64,000 nt of DNA from Actinoplanes derwentensis (GTDB lineage Bacteria; Actinomycetota; Actinomycetes; Mycobacteriales; Micromonosporaceae), in NCBI RefSeq assembly GCF_900104725.1, contig NZ_LT629758.1, positions 9,076,001 to 9,140,000 on the forward strand. The letters run 5' to 3'. The position numbers and the translations under genes were made by a program. Below the pieces are notes generated by a model. The model did no database searches and was not told where the DNA came from. It saw nothing but the letters and a program-made list of their open reading frames with translations. Numbering within the stretch: the stretch's first letter is position 1; the number at the start of each line of letters is the position of its first letter. Below, piece by piece: positions 1 through 9,835 of this stretch.

Positions 1-1557
1 GATCTCGCTGGTGACCCGGGTGAGCAGGCGGTTGACCACGAACGCCGGAGCGTCCTTGACCAGCACCGACGACTTCTTCAGGGTCTTGCCCACCTCGAAC
101 GCGGTGGCCAGGGTGGCGTCGTCGGTCTGCTCGCCCCGGATGATCTCCAGCAGCGGCAGGACGGCGACCGGGTTGAAGAAGTGGAAACCGACGAGCCGTT
201 CCGGGTGCTCCAGGCCGACGGCCATCTCGGTGATCGACAGCGAGCTGGTGTTGGTCGCGAGGATCGCCTCGGGCTTGACGATCTTCTCGAACTCGGCCCA
301 GATCTGCTTCTTCAGGTCCAGGTTCTCGAAGACCGCCTCGATCACGAAGTCGGCGTCGGCGAACACCGACTTGTCGACCGAACCGCTGATCAGCAGCCGC
401 AGCCGGGCCGCGGTGCCCTCGTCCAGGCGGCGCTTCGACACCAGCTTGTCGATCTCGGCGTGTACGTAGCCCACACCCTTGTCGACCCGCTCCTGGTCCA
501 GGTCGGTGAGGACCACCGGCACCTGCAGGCGGCGCAGGAACAGCAGGGCCAGCTGGGAGGCCATCAGACCGGCGCCGACGATGCCGACCTTGGTGACCTT
601 GCGGGCCAGCGCCCGGTCCGGCACTCCCACCGGGCGCTTGGCGCGACGCTGGACCAGGTCGAACGAGTACAGGCTGGCGCGTGACTCGTCACCCAGGATC
701 AGGTCGGCGAGGGCCTCGGTCTCGGCGGCGGTGCCGTCGGAGAACGACGCGGTCTTCGCCAGGGCCAGCAGTTCCAGGGCCTTGTTGGCGGACGGGACGG
801 CGCCGTGCAGCTTCTCGTCCAGCACCGCCTTCGCGAACTCCAGGACGCCGTCCCAGTCCTTGCGCTCGATCTCCGGGCGCTGGACCGTGACCTTGCCGCC
901 GACCACACCGGCCGCCCAGGCCAGCGAGTCCTCCAGGAAGTCGGCCGCCTCGAACAGGGCGTCCGCGACACCCCACTGTTTGGCCTGCTTCGGGCGCAGC
1001 GTCTTCTGGGTCAGCGGGTTCTGCAGGATCACCGTGGCGGCGTTGATGATGCCGATCAGGTTCGGCAGAATCTGCGAGCCGCCCCAGCCGGGGATCAGGC
1101 CGATCGCGACCTCGGGCAGCGCCAGGGCCGCCGCGCCGGTGGAGACGGTGCGGTAGTGGCAGTGCAGCGCCACCTCCAGGCCGCCGCCCATCGCCGCGCC
1201 GTTCACGAACGCGAACGTCGGGATCGTGCTGTCCCTGAGCCGGGCGAAGACCCGGTGGCCCAGCTCGCCGAGCGCGACGGCCTGCTCGCGGGAGTTGATC
1301 AGCGGCATGCCGGTGATGTCAGCGCCGACACAGAAGATGTACGGCTTACCGGTCAGGGCGATGAACGCCGGGTTCGCCGCGGTGGCCGCGGTGATCGCCT
1401 CGTCCAGCGAGTTCAGGCCGGCCGGGCCGAAACTGTTCGGCTTCTTGTGGTCGAAACCGTTGTCCAGCGTGATCAGGGCGGCCGGCTGGTCCAGACCCGG
1501 GACCGCAACCAGCCGGAGCAGCGCCTTGGTGACTACCTCGTTCGGGTTCTCGATCAC
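1..1557 (-). CDS. fadB: 3-hydroxyacyl-CoA dehydrogenase / enoyl-CoA hydratase, FadB type (3' end outside window)
   Basis: Bifunctional beta-oxidation subunit that hydrates enoyl-CoA and oxidises 3-hydroxyacyl-CoA with NAD. It reads leftwards and leaves the window: 519 codons are visible of the roughly 700 usual for the family. Residues 1 to about 190 are a crotonase domain (oxyanion-hole region around FVNGAAMGGGLE). From about residue 318 a Rossmann fold begins (KVGIVGAGLM), followed by NTSSL and FNPV motifs of the dehydrogenase. The GTG start at 1557 overlaps the thiolase stop (GTGA), so the two subunits are translationally coupled. The reading is clear; only the C-terminus is unseen. Confidence 0.93.
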   Translation of the reverse strand, partial: MIENPNEVVTKALLRLVAVPGLDQPAALITLDNGFDHKKPNSFGPAGLNSLDEAITAATAANPAFIALTGKPYIFCVGADITGMPLINSREQAVALGELGHRVFARLRDSTIPTFAFVNGAAMGGGLEVALHCHYRTVSTGAAALALPEVAIGLIPGWGGSQILPNLIGIINAATVILQNPLTQKTLRPKQAKQWGVADALFEAADFLEDSLAWAAGVVGGKVTVQRPEIERKDWDGVLEFAKAVLDEKLHGAVPSANKALELLALAKTASFSDGTAAETEALADLILGDESRASLYSFDLVQRRAKRPVGVPDRALARKVTKVGIVGAGLMASQLALLFLRRLQVPVVLTDLDQERVDKGVGYVHAEIDKLVSKRRLDEGTAARLRLLISGSVDKSVFADADFVIEAVFENLDLKKQIWAEFEKIVKPEAILATNTSSLSITEMAVGLEHPERLVGFHFFNPVAVLPLLEIIRGEQTDDATLATAFEVGKTLKKSSVLVKDAPAFVVNRLLTRVTSEI

Positions 1558-2750
1558 TTGGCCGCGCCTTCCCAGTACGGGTTCTCCCAGATGGTGGTGC
1601 CGCCCATGCCGATGCCGATGCACATGGCGTTGACGCCGTAACGGACGTCGGGGCGCTCCTCGAACTGGCGGGCCAGCTGCGTCATCAGCCGGATCGCCGA
1701 GGACGCCAGGGGATGACCGATGGCGATCGCGCCGCCCCACGGGTTGACCCGCGGGTCGTCGTCGGCGATGCCGTAGTGGTCCAGGAAGGCCAGCACCTGC
1801 ACCGCGAACGCCTCGTTCAGCTCGAACAGGCCGATGTCGTCGATCGTCAGGCCGGCCTTCTTCAGGGCCTTCTCGGTCGACGGGATCGGGCCGTAACCCA
1901 TGATCTCCGGCTCGACACCGACGAACGCGTAGGAGACCAGCCGCATCGCGACCGGCAGGCCCAGCTCGCGGGCGGTCGCCTCGTCGGCGATGATCGCCGC
2001 GGTCGCGCCGTCGTTGAGACCGGCCGCGTTACCGGCGGTGACCCGGCCGTGCGGGCGGAACGGCGTCTTCAGCGTGGCCAGTTTCTCCAGCGACGTCTGG
2101 CGCGGGGCCTCGTCGACGGTGGCCAGACCCCAGCCCAGCTCGGCGCTGCGGAGCGCGACCGGCACCAGGTCCGGCTGGATCTTGCCGTTGGCGTACGCCT
2201 TGGCGGTCTTGAGCTGGGAGTTGAGGCCGTAGAGATCGGCCCGCTCCTTGGTGATGTGCGGCAGACGGTCGTGCAGGTTCTCCGCCGTCGAGCCCATCAC
2301 CAGAGCGGTCGGGTCGACCAGTTTCTCGGCCAGGATCCGCGGGTTGGGGTCGACACCCTCACCCATCGGGTGCCGGCCCATGTGCTCGACACCACCGGCG
2401 ATGGCGATGTCGAACGCGCCCATCGCGATCCCGCCGGCGACATTGGTCACCGCGGTCATGGCGCCGGCGCACATCCGGTCGACGGAATAGCCGGGAGTGG
2501 TCTTGGGCAGGCCGGAGAGCAGTGCGGCGGTCCGGCCGAGGGTGAGGCCCTGGTCGCCGATCTGAGTGGTGGCCGCGATCGCGACCTCCTCCACCTTTTC
2601 CGGCGGGAGACCGGGGTTGCGCTTGAGCAGTTCGCGGATGCAGCGGATCACCAGGTCGTCGGCGCGGGTCTCGGCATACATGCCACCGGCCTTGCCGAAC
2701 GGGGTGCGGACGCCGTCGACGAAGACGACCTCGCGTACTTCACGGGGCAC
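1554..2750 (-). CDS. fadA: acetyl-CoA C-acyltransferase (thiolase), FadA type
   Basis: Thiolase that cleaves 3-ketoacyl-CoA in the last step of beta-oxidation, partner of the downstream FadB. The protein is 398 residues, normal length. The nucleophile is Cys94 in DRMCAGAM; NEAFA, IAIGHPLASS (catalytic His) and the C-terminal Cys in MCIGIGMGG are all present. The GTG start is preceded by AAGGAGG seven bases upstream, which fixes it. First gene of a fadA-fadB operon. About 45 bases upstream of the start lies TACTCGTCAGTA (2795-2806), a small inverted repeat that could be a TetR-type operator, but this is only a guess. Confidence 0.95.
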   Translation of the reverse strand: MPREVREVVFVDGVRTPFGKAGGMYAETRADDLVIRCIRELLKRNPGLPPEKVEEVAIAATTQIGDQGLTLGRTAALLSGLPKTTPGYSVDRMCAGAMTAVTNVAGGIAMGAFDIAIAGGVEHMGRHPMGEGVDPNPRILAEKLVDPTALVMGSTAENLHDRLPHITKERADLYGLNSQLKTAKAYANGKIQPDLVPVALRSAELGWGLATVDEAPRQTSLEKLATLKTPFRPHGRVTAGNAAGLNDGATAAIIADEATARELGLPVAMRLVSYAFVGVEPEIMGYGPIPSTEKALKKAGLTIDDIGLFELNEAFAVQVLAFLDHYGIADDDPRVNPWGGAIAIGHPLASSAIRLMTQLARQFEERPDVRYGVNAMCIGIGMGGTTIWENPYWEGAAK

Positions 2751-2835
2751 AGCAAGCCTCCTTGCGGGCGTGAACCCAAATGTGTCGGCAATGCTACTCG
2801 TCAGTAACTAGTAGCTGCCAGGCCCTCCGGAAACA

Positions 2836-2940
2836 GTGTGGTGACTTGCGGCGCGGCGCGCACCCGAACCCGCCACGCGGGTTCGCGGGAGACAGTGTGT
2901 GGTGACTTGTGGTGCGGATCGGACCGCAACTGTCCACGCA
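2836..2940. repeat. degenerate copies of dispersed palindromic repeat
   Basis: GTGTGGTGACTTGCGGCGCG at 2836 and GTGTGGTGACTTGTGGTGCG at 2896 match the left arm of the 61-bp repeats at 53966-54148. The second copy is followed by a weak right arm (GACCGCAACTGTCCAC). The arms have diverged, so these look like old copies. Confidence 0.6.
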
Positions 2941-2985
2941 GAGGGCGGCGGGGTGCCGGGACCATCGCATTCGGCCCGGCGGTCG

Positions 2986-3010
2986 CGATGCGGCCCGAGG
3001 GGCCGCATCG
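2986..3010 (-). terminator. hairpin downstream of rnd
   Basis: Perfect 10-bp arms (CGATGCGGCC / GGCCGCATCG) with a 5-base loop, 50 bases past the rnd stop codon. There is no clear U-tract, as is common in actinomycetes. Confidence 0.55.
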
Positions 3011-3062
3011 CTCGCGCGTAGCCACGGTCGGCGTTTCGACGTCCGTACCGGAAAAGCGGTTG

Positions 3063-4394
3063 TTACTCGGGAAGAACCTTGGCCAGGTCGTCGGCCAGCA
3101 GGACCACCTGCCAGTTCCGGGCACCGAAGCCCAGCAGCGTGTCACCGACCGTGCGGGGCGTGATCTCGTTCGGCGGGGACCACGCCAGCCGGCGGATGAA
3201 GTCCGGGCTGATCAGGTTCTCCGGCGGCAGGTTGTGCTGCTCGGCGGTGCCCACCACGATCTGCCGGCACCGGGCCAGCCGGGTCGCCGCGACCGGATCG
3301 CGCTCGGCCCAGCGGTGCGGTGGTGGCGGGCCGTCCACCGGCTGGTTCACCGGCAGCGCGTCGTCCGGCAGGTCACGGGCCTCGTCGAGGGCGTCCAGCC
3401 AGATCTTGGCGAGCCGGCGCACCGAACGGCCCCCGAAACCGGGGATGCCCAGCAGGGTCCGCTCGTCCTTCGGATCGGTCTCGGCCGCGATCACTATCGC
3501 CGCGTCCGGCAGCACCCGGCCCGGCGCCGAGTCCCGGCGGGACGCGACACCGTCGCGCGCATACCAGAGCGCCCGCACCCGGGACTGGGCCCGCGCGCCC
3601 CGCACCCGGTGGATGCCGGAGGTCCGGCGCCACGGATCGGAACGCACCCGCGGCGGCCGGTCGGCACCGGCGACCAGAGCGGCGAACTCCTCGGCCGCCC
3701 AGGCCGTCTTGCCCTGGCGTTCCAGCTCGTCGACCAGCAGATCCCGCAGGTCGGTGAGCATCTCCACGTCGAGCGCGGCATAGGTCAGCCACGACTCCGG
3801 CAGCGGCCGGGTCGACCAGTCCGCGGCCGAATGGTGTTTCTCCAGCGAGTAGCCGAGCAACTGCTCGGTCAGCGCGGCCAGACCGACCCGCTCGAAACCG
3901 GCCAGCCGGGCGGCCAGTTCGGTGTCGAAGAGCCGGCGGGGTCTCATCCCCAGCTCGGACAGGCACGGCAGGTCCTGGCTGGCGGCGTGCAGCACCCACT
4001 CGGTGTCGGCGAGCGCCGCGTCCAGGGTGCGCAGATCGTCCAGCGGCATCGGGTCGAGCAGCACCGTCCCGGAACCGGCCCGGCGCAGTTGCACCAGGTA
4101 GGCGCGCTGGGTGTAGCGGTAACCGGAGGCACGCTCGGCGTCCACGGCCACCGGGCCGGAGCCCGAAGCCATCCGGGCGACGACATCGGCCAGTTCGGCC
4201 ATCGTCTCCACCGGGCGCGGCGTGCCGTCACGAGGTGCGGTCAGAGGTATGGCAGCGGGGCGGGGCTCTTCCTCGGGACCGCCAGATGTCGGGTCGGGCG
4301 GCACGACGTGCGGTCCGTCCCCTGCCGTGTCCGGCGAGTCCCGACGGCGCAGGGGTGCTTCGTCGGTCACACCGTAACCGTACGGGGGTGGCAC
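3063..4394 (-). CDS. rnd: ribonuclease D with HRDC domain
   Basis: DEDDy-family 3'-5' exoribonuclease involved in tRNA 3'-end trimming and RNA turnover. The 443-residue protein has the exonuclease motifs VDAER (Exo I), HAASQDL (Exo II) and TYAALDVEML (Exo III with the Y..D pair) in the first 250 residues, then an HRDC-like region (DERTLLGIPGFGGRSVRRL). The first 50 residues are low in homology and a GTG at codon 9 (4370) is an alternative start. Transcribed away from the protease gene; terminates at a hairpin near 3000. Confidence 0.9.
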   Translation of the reverse strand: MPPPYGYGVTDEAPLRRRDSPDTAGDGPHVVPPDPTSGGPEEEPRPAAIPLTAPRDGTPRPVETMAELADVVARMASGSGPVAVDAERASGYRYTQRAYLVQLRRAGSGTVLLDPMPLDDLRTLDAALADTEWVLHAASQDLPCLSELGMRPRRLFDTELAARLAGFERVGLAALTEQLLGYSLEKHHSAADWSTRPLPESWLTYAALDVEMLTDLRDLLVDELERQGKTAWAAEEFAALVAGADRPPRVRSDPWRRTSGIHRVRGARAQSRVRALWYARDGVASRRDSAPGRVLPDAAIVIAAETDPKDERTLLGIPGFGGRSVRRLAKIWLDALDEARDLPDDALPVNQPVDGPPPPHRWAERDPVAATRLARCRQIVVGTAEQHNLPPENLISPDFIRRLAWSPPNEITPRTVGDTLLGFGARNWQVVLLADDLAKVLPE

Positions 4395-4516
4395 CCTTGC
4401 CGTGCGCAGCCGGGGTCCCGGCGCGTCGATTCTCGATCTTTCGGGGAGTTCATCCGTTCCGCCGTTTCATCCGTACCCCTATCCGCAGCGCCGATACCAC
4501 CGGGAGGCCGTGCCGG

Positions 4517-5551
4517 ATGAGCACCTCGTTCGAACCCTTCACGCCCGCCAACGGAGCCGGTGGGGGACGGCGTTCGCAAGAGTGGTCCTGGAACGAGACC
4601 CAGGCGCAGGATCCGTGGGCCCAGCCTCAGCAGCAACAGCAGCCGGTCTACGAGCAGCCTCCGGTGTACGAGCAGCCCCCGGCCTGGTCGACCGGGTATC
4701 AGCAGCAGTACCAGCAGCCTTATGAGCAGCCCTACCAGCAGCAGCCGTATCCGCAGCAGGTCTACAACCCGCCGCCGATGCAGGCCGGCCCGCCGGCTCC
4801 GGTCAAGGCCAAGGGCGGCAAGTTCCGGGTGGCCGGCATCGGCTTGGTGGCGGCGCTGGTGGCCGTCTCCGGCTGGCAGATCCTCCGGATGGAGAACGTG
4901 ATCAAGAGCAGCGAGGACCTGGCCGACGCGGTCAGCGCCTCGCAGGGCCGCACCGAGGAGCTGGAGAAGAAGCTGACCTCGGTCTTCGACTCGGAATCGG
5001 TTGCCGAGGGAGTGCTGCCCAGCGTCTTCCGGGTGCGGGCCGGCGAGTTCACCGGTACCGCCTTCTCGGTCGGCCAGTCCGACGGGCGCACCAGCCTCTT
5101 CACCAACTATCACGTGGTGGAGGAGACCTTCGAGGACGGCGGCCGGCAGGTCGCGCTGGAACGTGGCAACACCCGGATCAACGCCACCATCGTCAAGGTG
5201 GACCCGGAGAAGGACCTGGCGCTGCTGCGGGCCAACCGGGAGATCGCCCCGCTCGAGGTGGCCGCAGGCGACGTCAAGCCCGGCCAGCAGGTGATGGCCG
5301 TCGGCGCGCCGCTGGGCCTGGAGGACTCGGTCAGCACCGGTGTGATCAGCGCCTTCCGGGACACCGAGGACGGCCCGACGATCCAGTTCGACGCGCCGAT
5401 CAACCCGGGTAACTCCGGCGGCCCGGTGGTCAACGCCGACAAGCAGGTCGTCGGCATCGCCACAGCCAAGGCCCGGGACGCTGAGGGCATCGGCCTGGCG
5501 ATCCCGATCGCAGTCGCCTGCGAGACCCTCGGGGCCTGCGGGAACGGCTAG
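4517..5551 (+). CDS. membrane-anchored trypsin-like serine protease (S1C/HtrA-like) with Gln/Pro/Tyr-rich N-terminus
   Basis: A 344-residue protein. ATG at 4517 is chosen because GGGAGG lies 9 bases upstream; the longer open frame to 4235 has no ribosome site and overlaps rnd. Residues 30-90 are a Q/P/Y-rich cytoplasmic segment with YEQPP repeats, then a single transmembrane helix (VAGIGLVAALVAVSGW) at about 108-125. The extracellular part holds the catalytic triad: His in TNYHVVEE (about 198), Asp in EKDLALLRA (about 233), Ser in PGNSGGPVV (about 299). No PDZ domain follows, unlike classical HtrA. Probably an envelope quality-control or processing protease. Confidence 0.88.
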   Translation: MSTSFEPFTPANGAGGGRRSQEWSWNETQAQDPWAQPQQQQQPVYEQPPVYEQPPAWSTGYQQQYQQPYEQPYQQQPYPQQVYNPPPMQAGPPAPVKAKGGKFRVAGIGLVAALVAVSGWQILRMENVIKSSEDLADAVSASQGRTEELEKKLTSVFDSESVAEGVLPSVFRVRAGEFTGTAFSVGQSDGRTSLFTNYHVVEETFEDGGRQVALERGNTRINATIVKVDPEKDLALLRANREIAPLEVAAGDVKPGQQVMAVGAPLGLEDSVSTGVISAFRDTEDGPTIQFDAPINPGNSGGPVVNADKQVVGIATAKARDAEGIGLAIPIAVACETLGACGNG

Positions 5552-5562
5552 AGCTACGCCAC

Positions 5563-6129
5563 TTACGCCCGGGCGTGGCGGTCGGTGATCGACGCCACGC
5601 CGGGCGGCGGCAGCCCCGCCGTCGACGACAGCATCACGCACCAGCCGCGCAGATGCGCGCCGAAGTCGCCGGAGGTCGGCGTCCACGAGGCGCGCACCTC
5701 CAGATCGGCCGTCGGCGCCGGCCCGGCCAGCTCCCCGAATCGGGTGGACGCGGTCTGGGTGATCGTGCCGCCGATCGCGGTATACGCCGCCGCGTGCTGA
5801 TCCAGCCCGTCGGTCAGCCAGGTCCAGGCCACCTCCGGCAGCAGCGGGTCGGAGGCCAGATCGTCCTCCAACTCGGCGGTGACCAGGGTGACCAGCCGCA
5901 GATCACCGCGCCAGGCGTCATGCCCGGCCGGATCGTGCAACAGGATGAGCCGGCCGCTCGCCACCTCGTCACCGGCGCGGAGCACGGTGGCGCTGAGAGC
6001 GAACGAGAACGGCGCGAGCCGCTGAGGCGCGGCGATCTCCTCGAGAAGGATCTCCGGCCTCGACGACTCCGCGCGCAACCCGGCAACGGCGCGGGTGAAC
6101 GCCTCGGGGGCAGCGGAGGGGGACGCCAT
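5563..6129 (-). CDS. DUF3000 family protein
   Basis: A 188-residue protein matching the actinobacterial DUF3000 family in length and pattern (LEEIAAPQRLAPFSFAL near the start, HDPAGHDAW around residue 65, EVAWTWLTDGL, GELAGP and a C-terminal RGWCVMLSSTAGLPPPGV). The function is unknown. It is convergent with the protease, 11 bases apart, and divergent from hemE with 82 bases between; placement next to the heme genes is common in actinomycetes. No membrane segment or signal peptide. Confidence 0.88.
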   Translation of the reverse strand: MASPSAAPEAFTRAVAGLRAESSRPEILLEEIAAPQRLAPFSFALSATVLRAGDEVASGRLILLHDPAGHDAWRGDLRLVTLVTAELEDDLASDPLLPEVAWTWLTDGLDQHAAAYTAIGGTITQTASTRFGELAGPAPTADLEVRASWTPTSGDFGAHLRGWCVMLSSTAGLPPPGVASITDRHARA

Positions 6130-6211
6130 GGGGGCAGCCTATGCCGATCAAGCGCTCACACTGTGCTCGCCGCGCCGCCGGGACTCCTGCGGCGCGTGAC
6201 AGGATGGCCGG

Positions 6212-7246
6212 GTGACGGTTCTTGAGGATTCCCCCTTCGTCCGGGCGTGTCGTGGTCTGTCCGTCCCGCACACGCCGGTCTGGTTCATGCGGCAGGCCGG
6301 GCGGTCGCTCCCGGAGTACCGCAAGATCCGCGAAGGGGTCGGCATGCTCGAGTCGTGCCGCCGCCCGGACCTGGTCACCGAGATCACCCTGCAGCCGGTG
6401 CGCCGCCACAACGTGGACGCCGCCATCTTCTTCAGCGACATCGTGGTGCCGATCGCGGCGGCCGGCGTCGACCTGGACATCGTGGCCGGCACCGGCCCGG
6501 TGGTGGCCGAGCCGATCCGCACCGAGGCCGACCTGCAGCGGCTGCGCCCGATCACCCCGGCCGACGTCGACTTCGTCACCGAGGCGATGAAACTGCTGAC
6601 GGCCGAGCTGGGACCGACGCCGCTGATCGGATTCGCCGGGGCGCCCTTCACCCTGGCCAGCTATCTGATCGAGGGCGGCCCGTCGAGGACCTACCTCAAG
6701 ACCAAGGCGATGATGTACGGCGCCCCCGACCTGTGGAACGCGCTGCTCGCCCGCCTCGCCGACATCACCGGCACGTTCCTGCGGGTGCAGGTCGACGCCG
6801 GGGTCAGTGCCGTCCAGCTCTTCGACTCGTGGGCCGGAGCCCTCTCCGAAGCCGACTACCGGCGGTACGTGATGCCCCACTCGGCGACCGTGCTGCGCGG
6901 CCTGATCGACGCCGGGGTGCCCCGCATCCACTTCGGGGTCGGCACCGGGTTGCTGCTGGAGGCGATGGGCGAGGCCGGGGCGGACGTGGTCGGCGTCGAC
7001 TGGCGGACCCCACTGGACGAGGCGACCCGCCGGATCGGCCCGGACCGGGCGGTGCAGGGCAACCTGGACCCGGCGGTCCTGTTCGCCGGCTGGGAGACCG
7101 TCGAGCGGGAGACCCGGCGCGTGCTGGCGCAGGGCAAGGCGGCCCCCGGGCACGTCTTCAACCTGGGCCACGGGGTGATGCCGGAGACCGACCCGGAGAT
7201 CCTGACCCGCCTGGTCGCCCTGGTGCACGAGGTTTCCGGGACTTAG
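6212..7246 (+). CDS. hemE: uroporphyrinogen decarboxylase
   Basis: Decarboxylates uroporphyrinogen III to coproporphyrinogen III in heme synthesis, in the cytosol. The 344-residue protein has the family signature [16 protein letters not shown] at residues 22-37 with the catalytic Arg residues, the [12 protein letters not shown] signature near 145, the active-site Asp in QLFDSWAG and the C-terminal [13 protein letters not shown]. The GTG start at 6212 gives the usual N-terminus. First gene of hemE-hemG-hemQ. Confidence 0.97.
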   Translation: MTVLEDSPFVRACRGLSVPHTPVWFMRQAGRSLPEYRKIREGVGMLESCRRPDLVTEITLQPVRRHNVDAAIFFSDIVVPIAAAGVDLDIVAGTGPVVAEPIRTEADLQRLRPITPADVDFVTEAMKLLTAELGPTPLIGFAGAPFTLASYLIEGGPSRTYLKTKAMMYGAPDLWNALLARLADITGTFLRVQVDAGVSAVQLFDSWAGALSEADYRRYVMPHSATVLRGLIDAGVPRIHFGVGTGLLLEAMGEAGADVVGVDWRTPLDEATRRIGPDRAVQGNLDPAVLFAGWETVERETRRVLAQGKAAPGHVFNLGHGVMPETDPEILTRLVALVHEVSGT

Positions 7247-7285
7247 GACCCTGGGCTTCAGGTCATCACGGAGGGAGTGTGTGGC

Positions 7286-8650
7286 GTGCGGAAACGGATC
7301 GCGATCATCGGTGGCGGTATCGCCGGACTCGCGGCGGCGGTGCGCCTGCGAGACCTCGACCCGCAGAGCGAGATCCTGGTGTACGAGCGGAGCGGCTCCC
7401 TGGGCGGCAAGCTCCACACCGGTGCGCTGGGTGGACTCACGGTCGAGCGGGGCGCCGAGTCGTTCCTGAACAGTGCCGCCGACGGCGGTGACTCGGCGGC
7501 GGTGGCCCTCGCGCACCGGCTCGGACTGAGCCTGGTGCACCCGGCCGCCCGTCCCGCCGCCCTGGCCATCGAGGGCCGGCTCGCCCCGATCCCCGGCGGC
7601 ACCCTGGTCGGTGTCCCCGGCGACCTGTCCACGCTCGACGGCGTGGCCCTGCCGATGGCGCACGCCGACCGGGACACCGGCCGCCCGCTGCTGGCCCCCG
7701 GGCAGGACATCGCGGTCGGCGCCCTGGTCCGGGACCGGTACGGCGACGAGGTCGTGGACCGGCTGGTCGATCCGATGCTCGGCGGCGTCTACGCGGGCCG
7801 GGCCGATCGGCTGTCGTTGCGGGTCACCATGCCGCAGCTCGCGCACACCGCCGAGACCGAGCGCACCCTGTCCGGCGCGGTCCGGGCCGCGCAGGCGCGT
7901 AGTAAGCGGGTGCCGGGGCGGCCGATCTTCGCGGCGGTGGACGGCGGGATGAGCCGTCTGGTCTCCGCCGCCGCCGCCGAGTCGGGCGCGCGGGTGGTGC
8001 TGGATGCCACGGTGCGGGAGCTCACGCGTACCGCGGCCGGTCGTTGGAAGTTGATCTTCGGTCCCGTGCCGTCTCCGCGAGTCGACGAGGTGGACGCGGT
8101 GATCCTGGCGGTGCCCGCATCGGCTGCCGCTCGCCTGCTGGGATCTGCGTTCGCGTTGGACTACGCGAGTGTCGCCCTCGCGGGCCTCGCTTTTACCTCG
8201 GCTGATTTACCAGATATGTCGGGATTTTTGGTGCCAGCGGGTGAAGGCACCCTGGTCAAGGCCGCCACGTTCTTCACCACCAAGTGGCCGCACCTGGCGC
8301 GCGACGGCGGCCCGGTGATCGTGCGGGTCTCCCTCGGCCGCGCCGGCGAACAGGATCGGCTCCAGCTCGACGACGCGTCGCTGCTGGCCGTGGCCCGCCG
8401 TGAGCTGAGCGACCTGATCGGCGTCGAACTGCCGGAGCCGGCGGACTCGTGGGTGCAGCGCTGGGGCGGTGGACTTCCGCAGTACGCGCCGGGTCACGCC
8501 GACCGGGTGGCGGACTTCCGGGCCGCGCTGCCCGAGGGGATCGCCGTGGCCGGGGCCGCCTTCGACGGAGTCGGCATTCCGGTGTGTGTGGCCAGTGGTG
8601 AGCGGGCGGCGGACGATGTGAGCAAGTTCCTGAAGGAGACAACACGATGA
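7286..8650 (+). CDS. hemG: protoporphyrinogen/coproporphyrinogen oxidase (FAD-dependent)
   Basis: Oxygen-dependent FAD enzyme that oxidises coproporphyrinogen III to coproporphyrin III in the Gram-positive route. The N-terminal dinucleotide-binding motif is [20 protein letters not shown], and GAESFLNS and the C-terminal [10 protein letters not shown] motif are present. GTG at 7286 is preferred because GGAGGGA ends 9 bases upstream; GTG at 7277 lies directly against that site. The gene overlaps hemQ by ATGA. Often labelled hemY or cgoX; placement with hemQ supports the coproporphyrin branch. Confidence 0.93.
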   Translation: MRKRIAIIGGGIAGLAAAVRLRDLDPQSEILVYERSGSLGGKLHTGALGGLTVERGAESFLNSAADGGDSAAVALAHRLGLSLVHPAARPAALAIEGRLAPIPGGTLVGVPGDLSTLDGVALPMAHADRDTGRPLLAPGQDIAVGALVRDRYGDEVVDRLVDPMLGGVYAGRADRLSLRVTMPQLAHTAETERTLSGAVRAAQARSKRVPGRPIFAAVDGGMSRLVSAAAAESGARVVLDATVRELTRTAAGRWKLIFGPVPSPRVDEVDAVILAVPASAAARLLGSAFALDYASVALAGLAFTSADLPDMSGFLVPAGEGTLVKAATFFTTKWPHLARDGGPVIVRVSLGRAGEQDRLQLDDASLLAVARRELSDLIGVELPEPADSWVQRWGGGLPQYAPGHADRVADFRAALPEGIAVAGAAFDGVGIPVCVASGERAADDVSKFLKETTR

Positions 8651-9348
8651 CCGAGCAGACCAACGCATCCCGCATCAAAGAGCTGAACGCGACGATCCGC
8701 TACACGATGTGGTCGGTGTTCAAGGCGTCGACGCCGCTGCCGGCCCTGCGGGACGGGCTGGCCACCGAGGTCGACGGCCTGTTCGAGCAGCTCGAAGGCA
8801 AGGACGTCACGATCCGCGGTACGTACGACGTGTCCGGCCTGCGCGCCGACGCCGACATCATGGTGTGGTGGCACTCCAGCTCGTCGGACGCGCTGCAGGA
8901 CGCCTACGGGCTGTTCCGCCGCACCGCGCTGGGCCGCCACCTGGAGCCGGTCTGGTCACAGATGGCGCTGCACCGCCCGGCCGAGTTCAACCGCAGCCAC
9001 CTGCCGGCCTTCCTCGCCGGTGAAGAGGCCCGCCCGTACATCTGCGTGTACCCGTTCATCCGCTCCTACGACTGGTACCTCCTGCCGGACGAGGAGCGTC
9101 GGGCCATGCTCGCCGAACACGGGAAGATGGCCCGGCCCTACCCGGACGTGCGGGCCAACACGGTCGCGTCGTTCGCGCTCGGCGACTACGAGTGGATGCT
9201 GGCCTTCGAAGCCGACGAACTGCACCGGATCGTCGACCTGATGCGCGACCTGCGGGCCTCGAAAGCGCGGATGCACGTCCGCGAGGAGGTTCCGTTCTAC
9301 ACCGGCCGCCGTCGTTCGGTCACCGAGCTGGTGTCGAACCTGCCCTGA
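8647..9348 (+). CDS. hemQ: coproheme decarboxylase HemQ (chlorite dismutase-like family)
   Basis: Converts coproheme to heme b with peroxide, the final step of the coproporphyrin-dependent pathway. At 233 residues it has the usual length. Recognisable segments are [48 protein letters not shown] (with the conserved Tyr and Trp region) and [19 protein letters not shown], which carries the proximal heme-ligand His. Start overlaps the hemG stop (ATGA). Ferrochelatase hemH, needed between the two, is not in the window. Confidence 0.96.
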   Translation: MTEQTNASRIKELNATIRYTMWSVFKASTPLPALRDGLATEVDGLFEQLEGKDVTIRGTYDVSGLRADADIMVWWHSSSSDALQDAYGLFRRTALGRHLEPVWSQMALHRPAEFNRSHLPAFLAGEEARPYICVYPFIRSYDWYLLPDEERRAMLAEHGKMARPYPDVRANTVASFALGDYEWMLAFEADELHRIVDLMRDLRASKARMHVREEVPFYTGRRRSVTELVSNLP

Positions 9349-9781
9349 TCATCGGGACGTGGGGGATGCCGTCCTCCAGGTACTCGTCGCCGTTGATGAC
9401 GTATCCGAATCTGCCGTAAAAATCGGATAAATGGGCCTGGGCGTCCAGTACGCTGGTGCGGCTGCCGATCACGGTCAGGGCTTCCTCGATCAGCCGGCCG
9501 GCCAGGCCCTTTCCGCGCGCGTCGGGCGCGGTGATCACCCGCCCGATGCGCTCCACGTCCTGGTCGCTCAGGACGCGAAGGTACGCCCGGATGGTTCCGT
9601 CTTTTTCGAACCAGATGTGCCGGGTTCCGGGCTCGGTGTCCCGTCCGTCCGGGTCGAGGTAGGGACATTCCTGCTCGACCACGAAGACCTCGCTGCGCAA
9701 CTTGAGAATTTCGTAGAGGCTGGTGACGTCGAGGTCGCGGAACGACGCCACCCGCAGCTCGTCGTGAGGTTCGGAAAGCAT
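9320..9781 (-). CDS. GNAT family N-acetyltransferase, ElaA-like
   Basis: A 153-residue acetyl-CoA-dependent transferase with unknown substrate. ElaA-type features: [20 protein letters not shown] near the N-terminus, [20 protein letters not shown] (acetyl-CoA pyrophosphate loop) in the middle and [15 protein letters not shown] towards the end. ATG at 9781 is chosen because homologous sequence begins there; the open frame extends upstream to 10084 without a convincing start. Its 3' end overlaps hemQ by 29 bases in convergent orientation. Confidence 0.85.
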   Translation of the reverse strand: MLSEPHDELRVASFRDLDVTSLYEILKLRSEVFVVEQECPYLDPDGRDTEPGTRHIWFEKDGTIRAYLRVLSDQDVERIGRVITAPDARGKGLAGRLIEEALTVIGSRTSVLDAQAHLSDFYGRFGYVINGDEYLEDGIPHVPMIRAGSTPAR

Positions 9782-9835
9782 CGGCACAACATACGCGGCA
9801 GTCCGACGTTGTACCGGTGAAGGCTGGAGGACGCC

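Larger units (their letters stand above)
2751..3062. other. intergenic region between fadA and rnd
   Basis: Contains the fadA leader with its ribosome binding site, the small inverted repeat at 2795-2806, two degenerate copies of a dispersed palindromic repeat (about 2836-2940) and a hairpin at 2986-3010. Open frames here have no plausible coding character and I see no gene. Confidence 0.7.
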
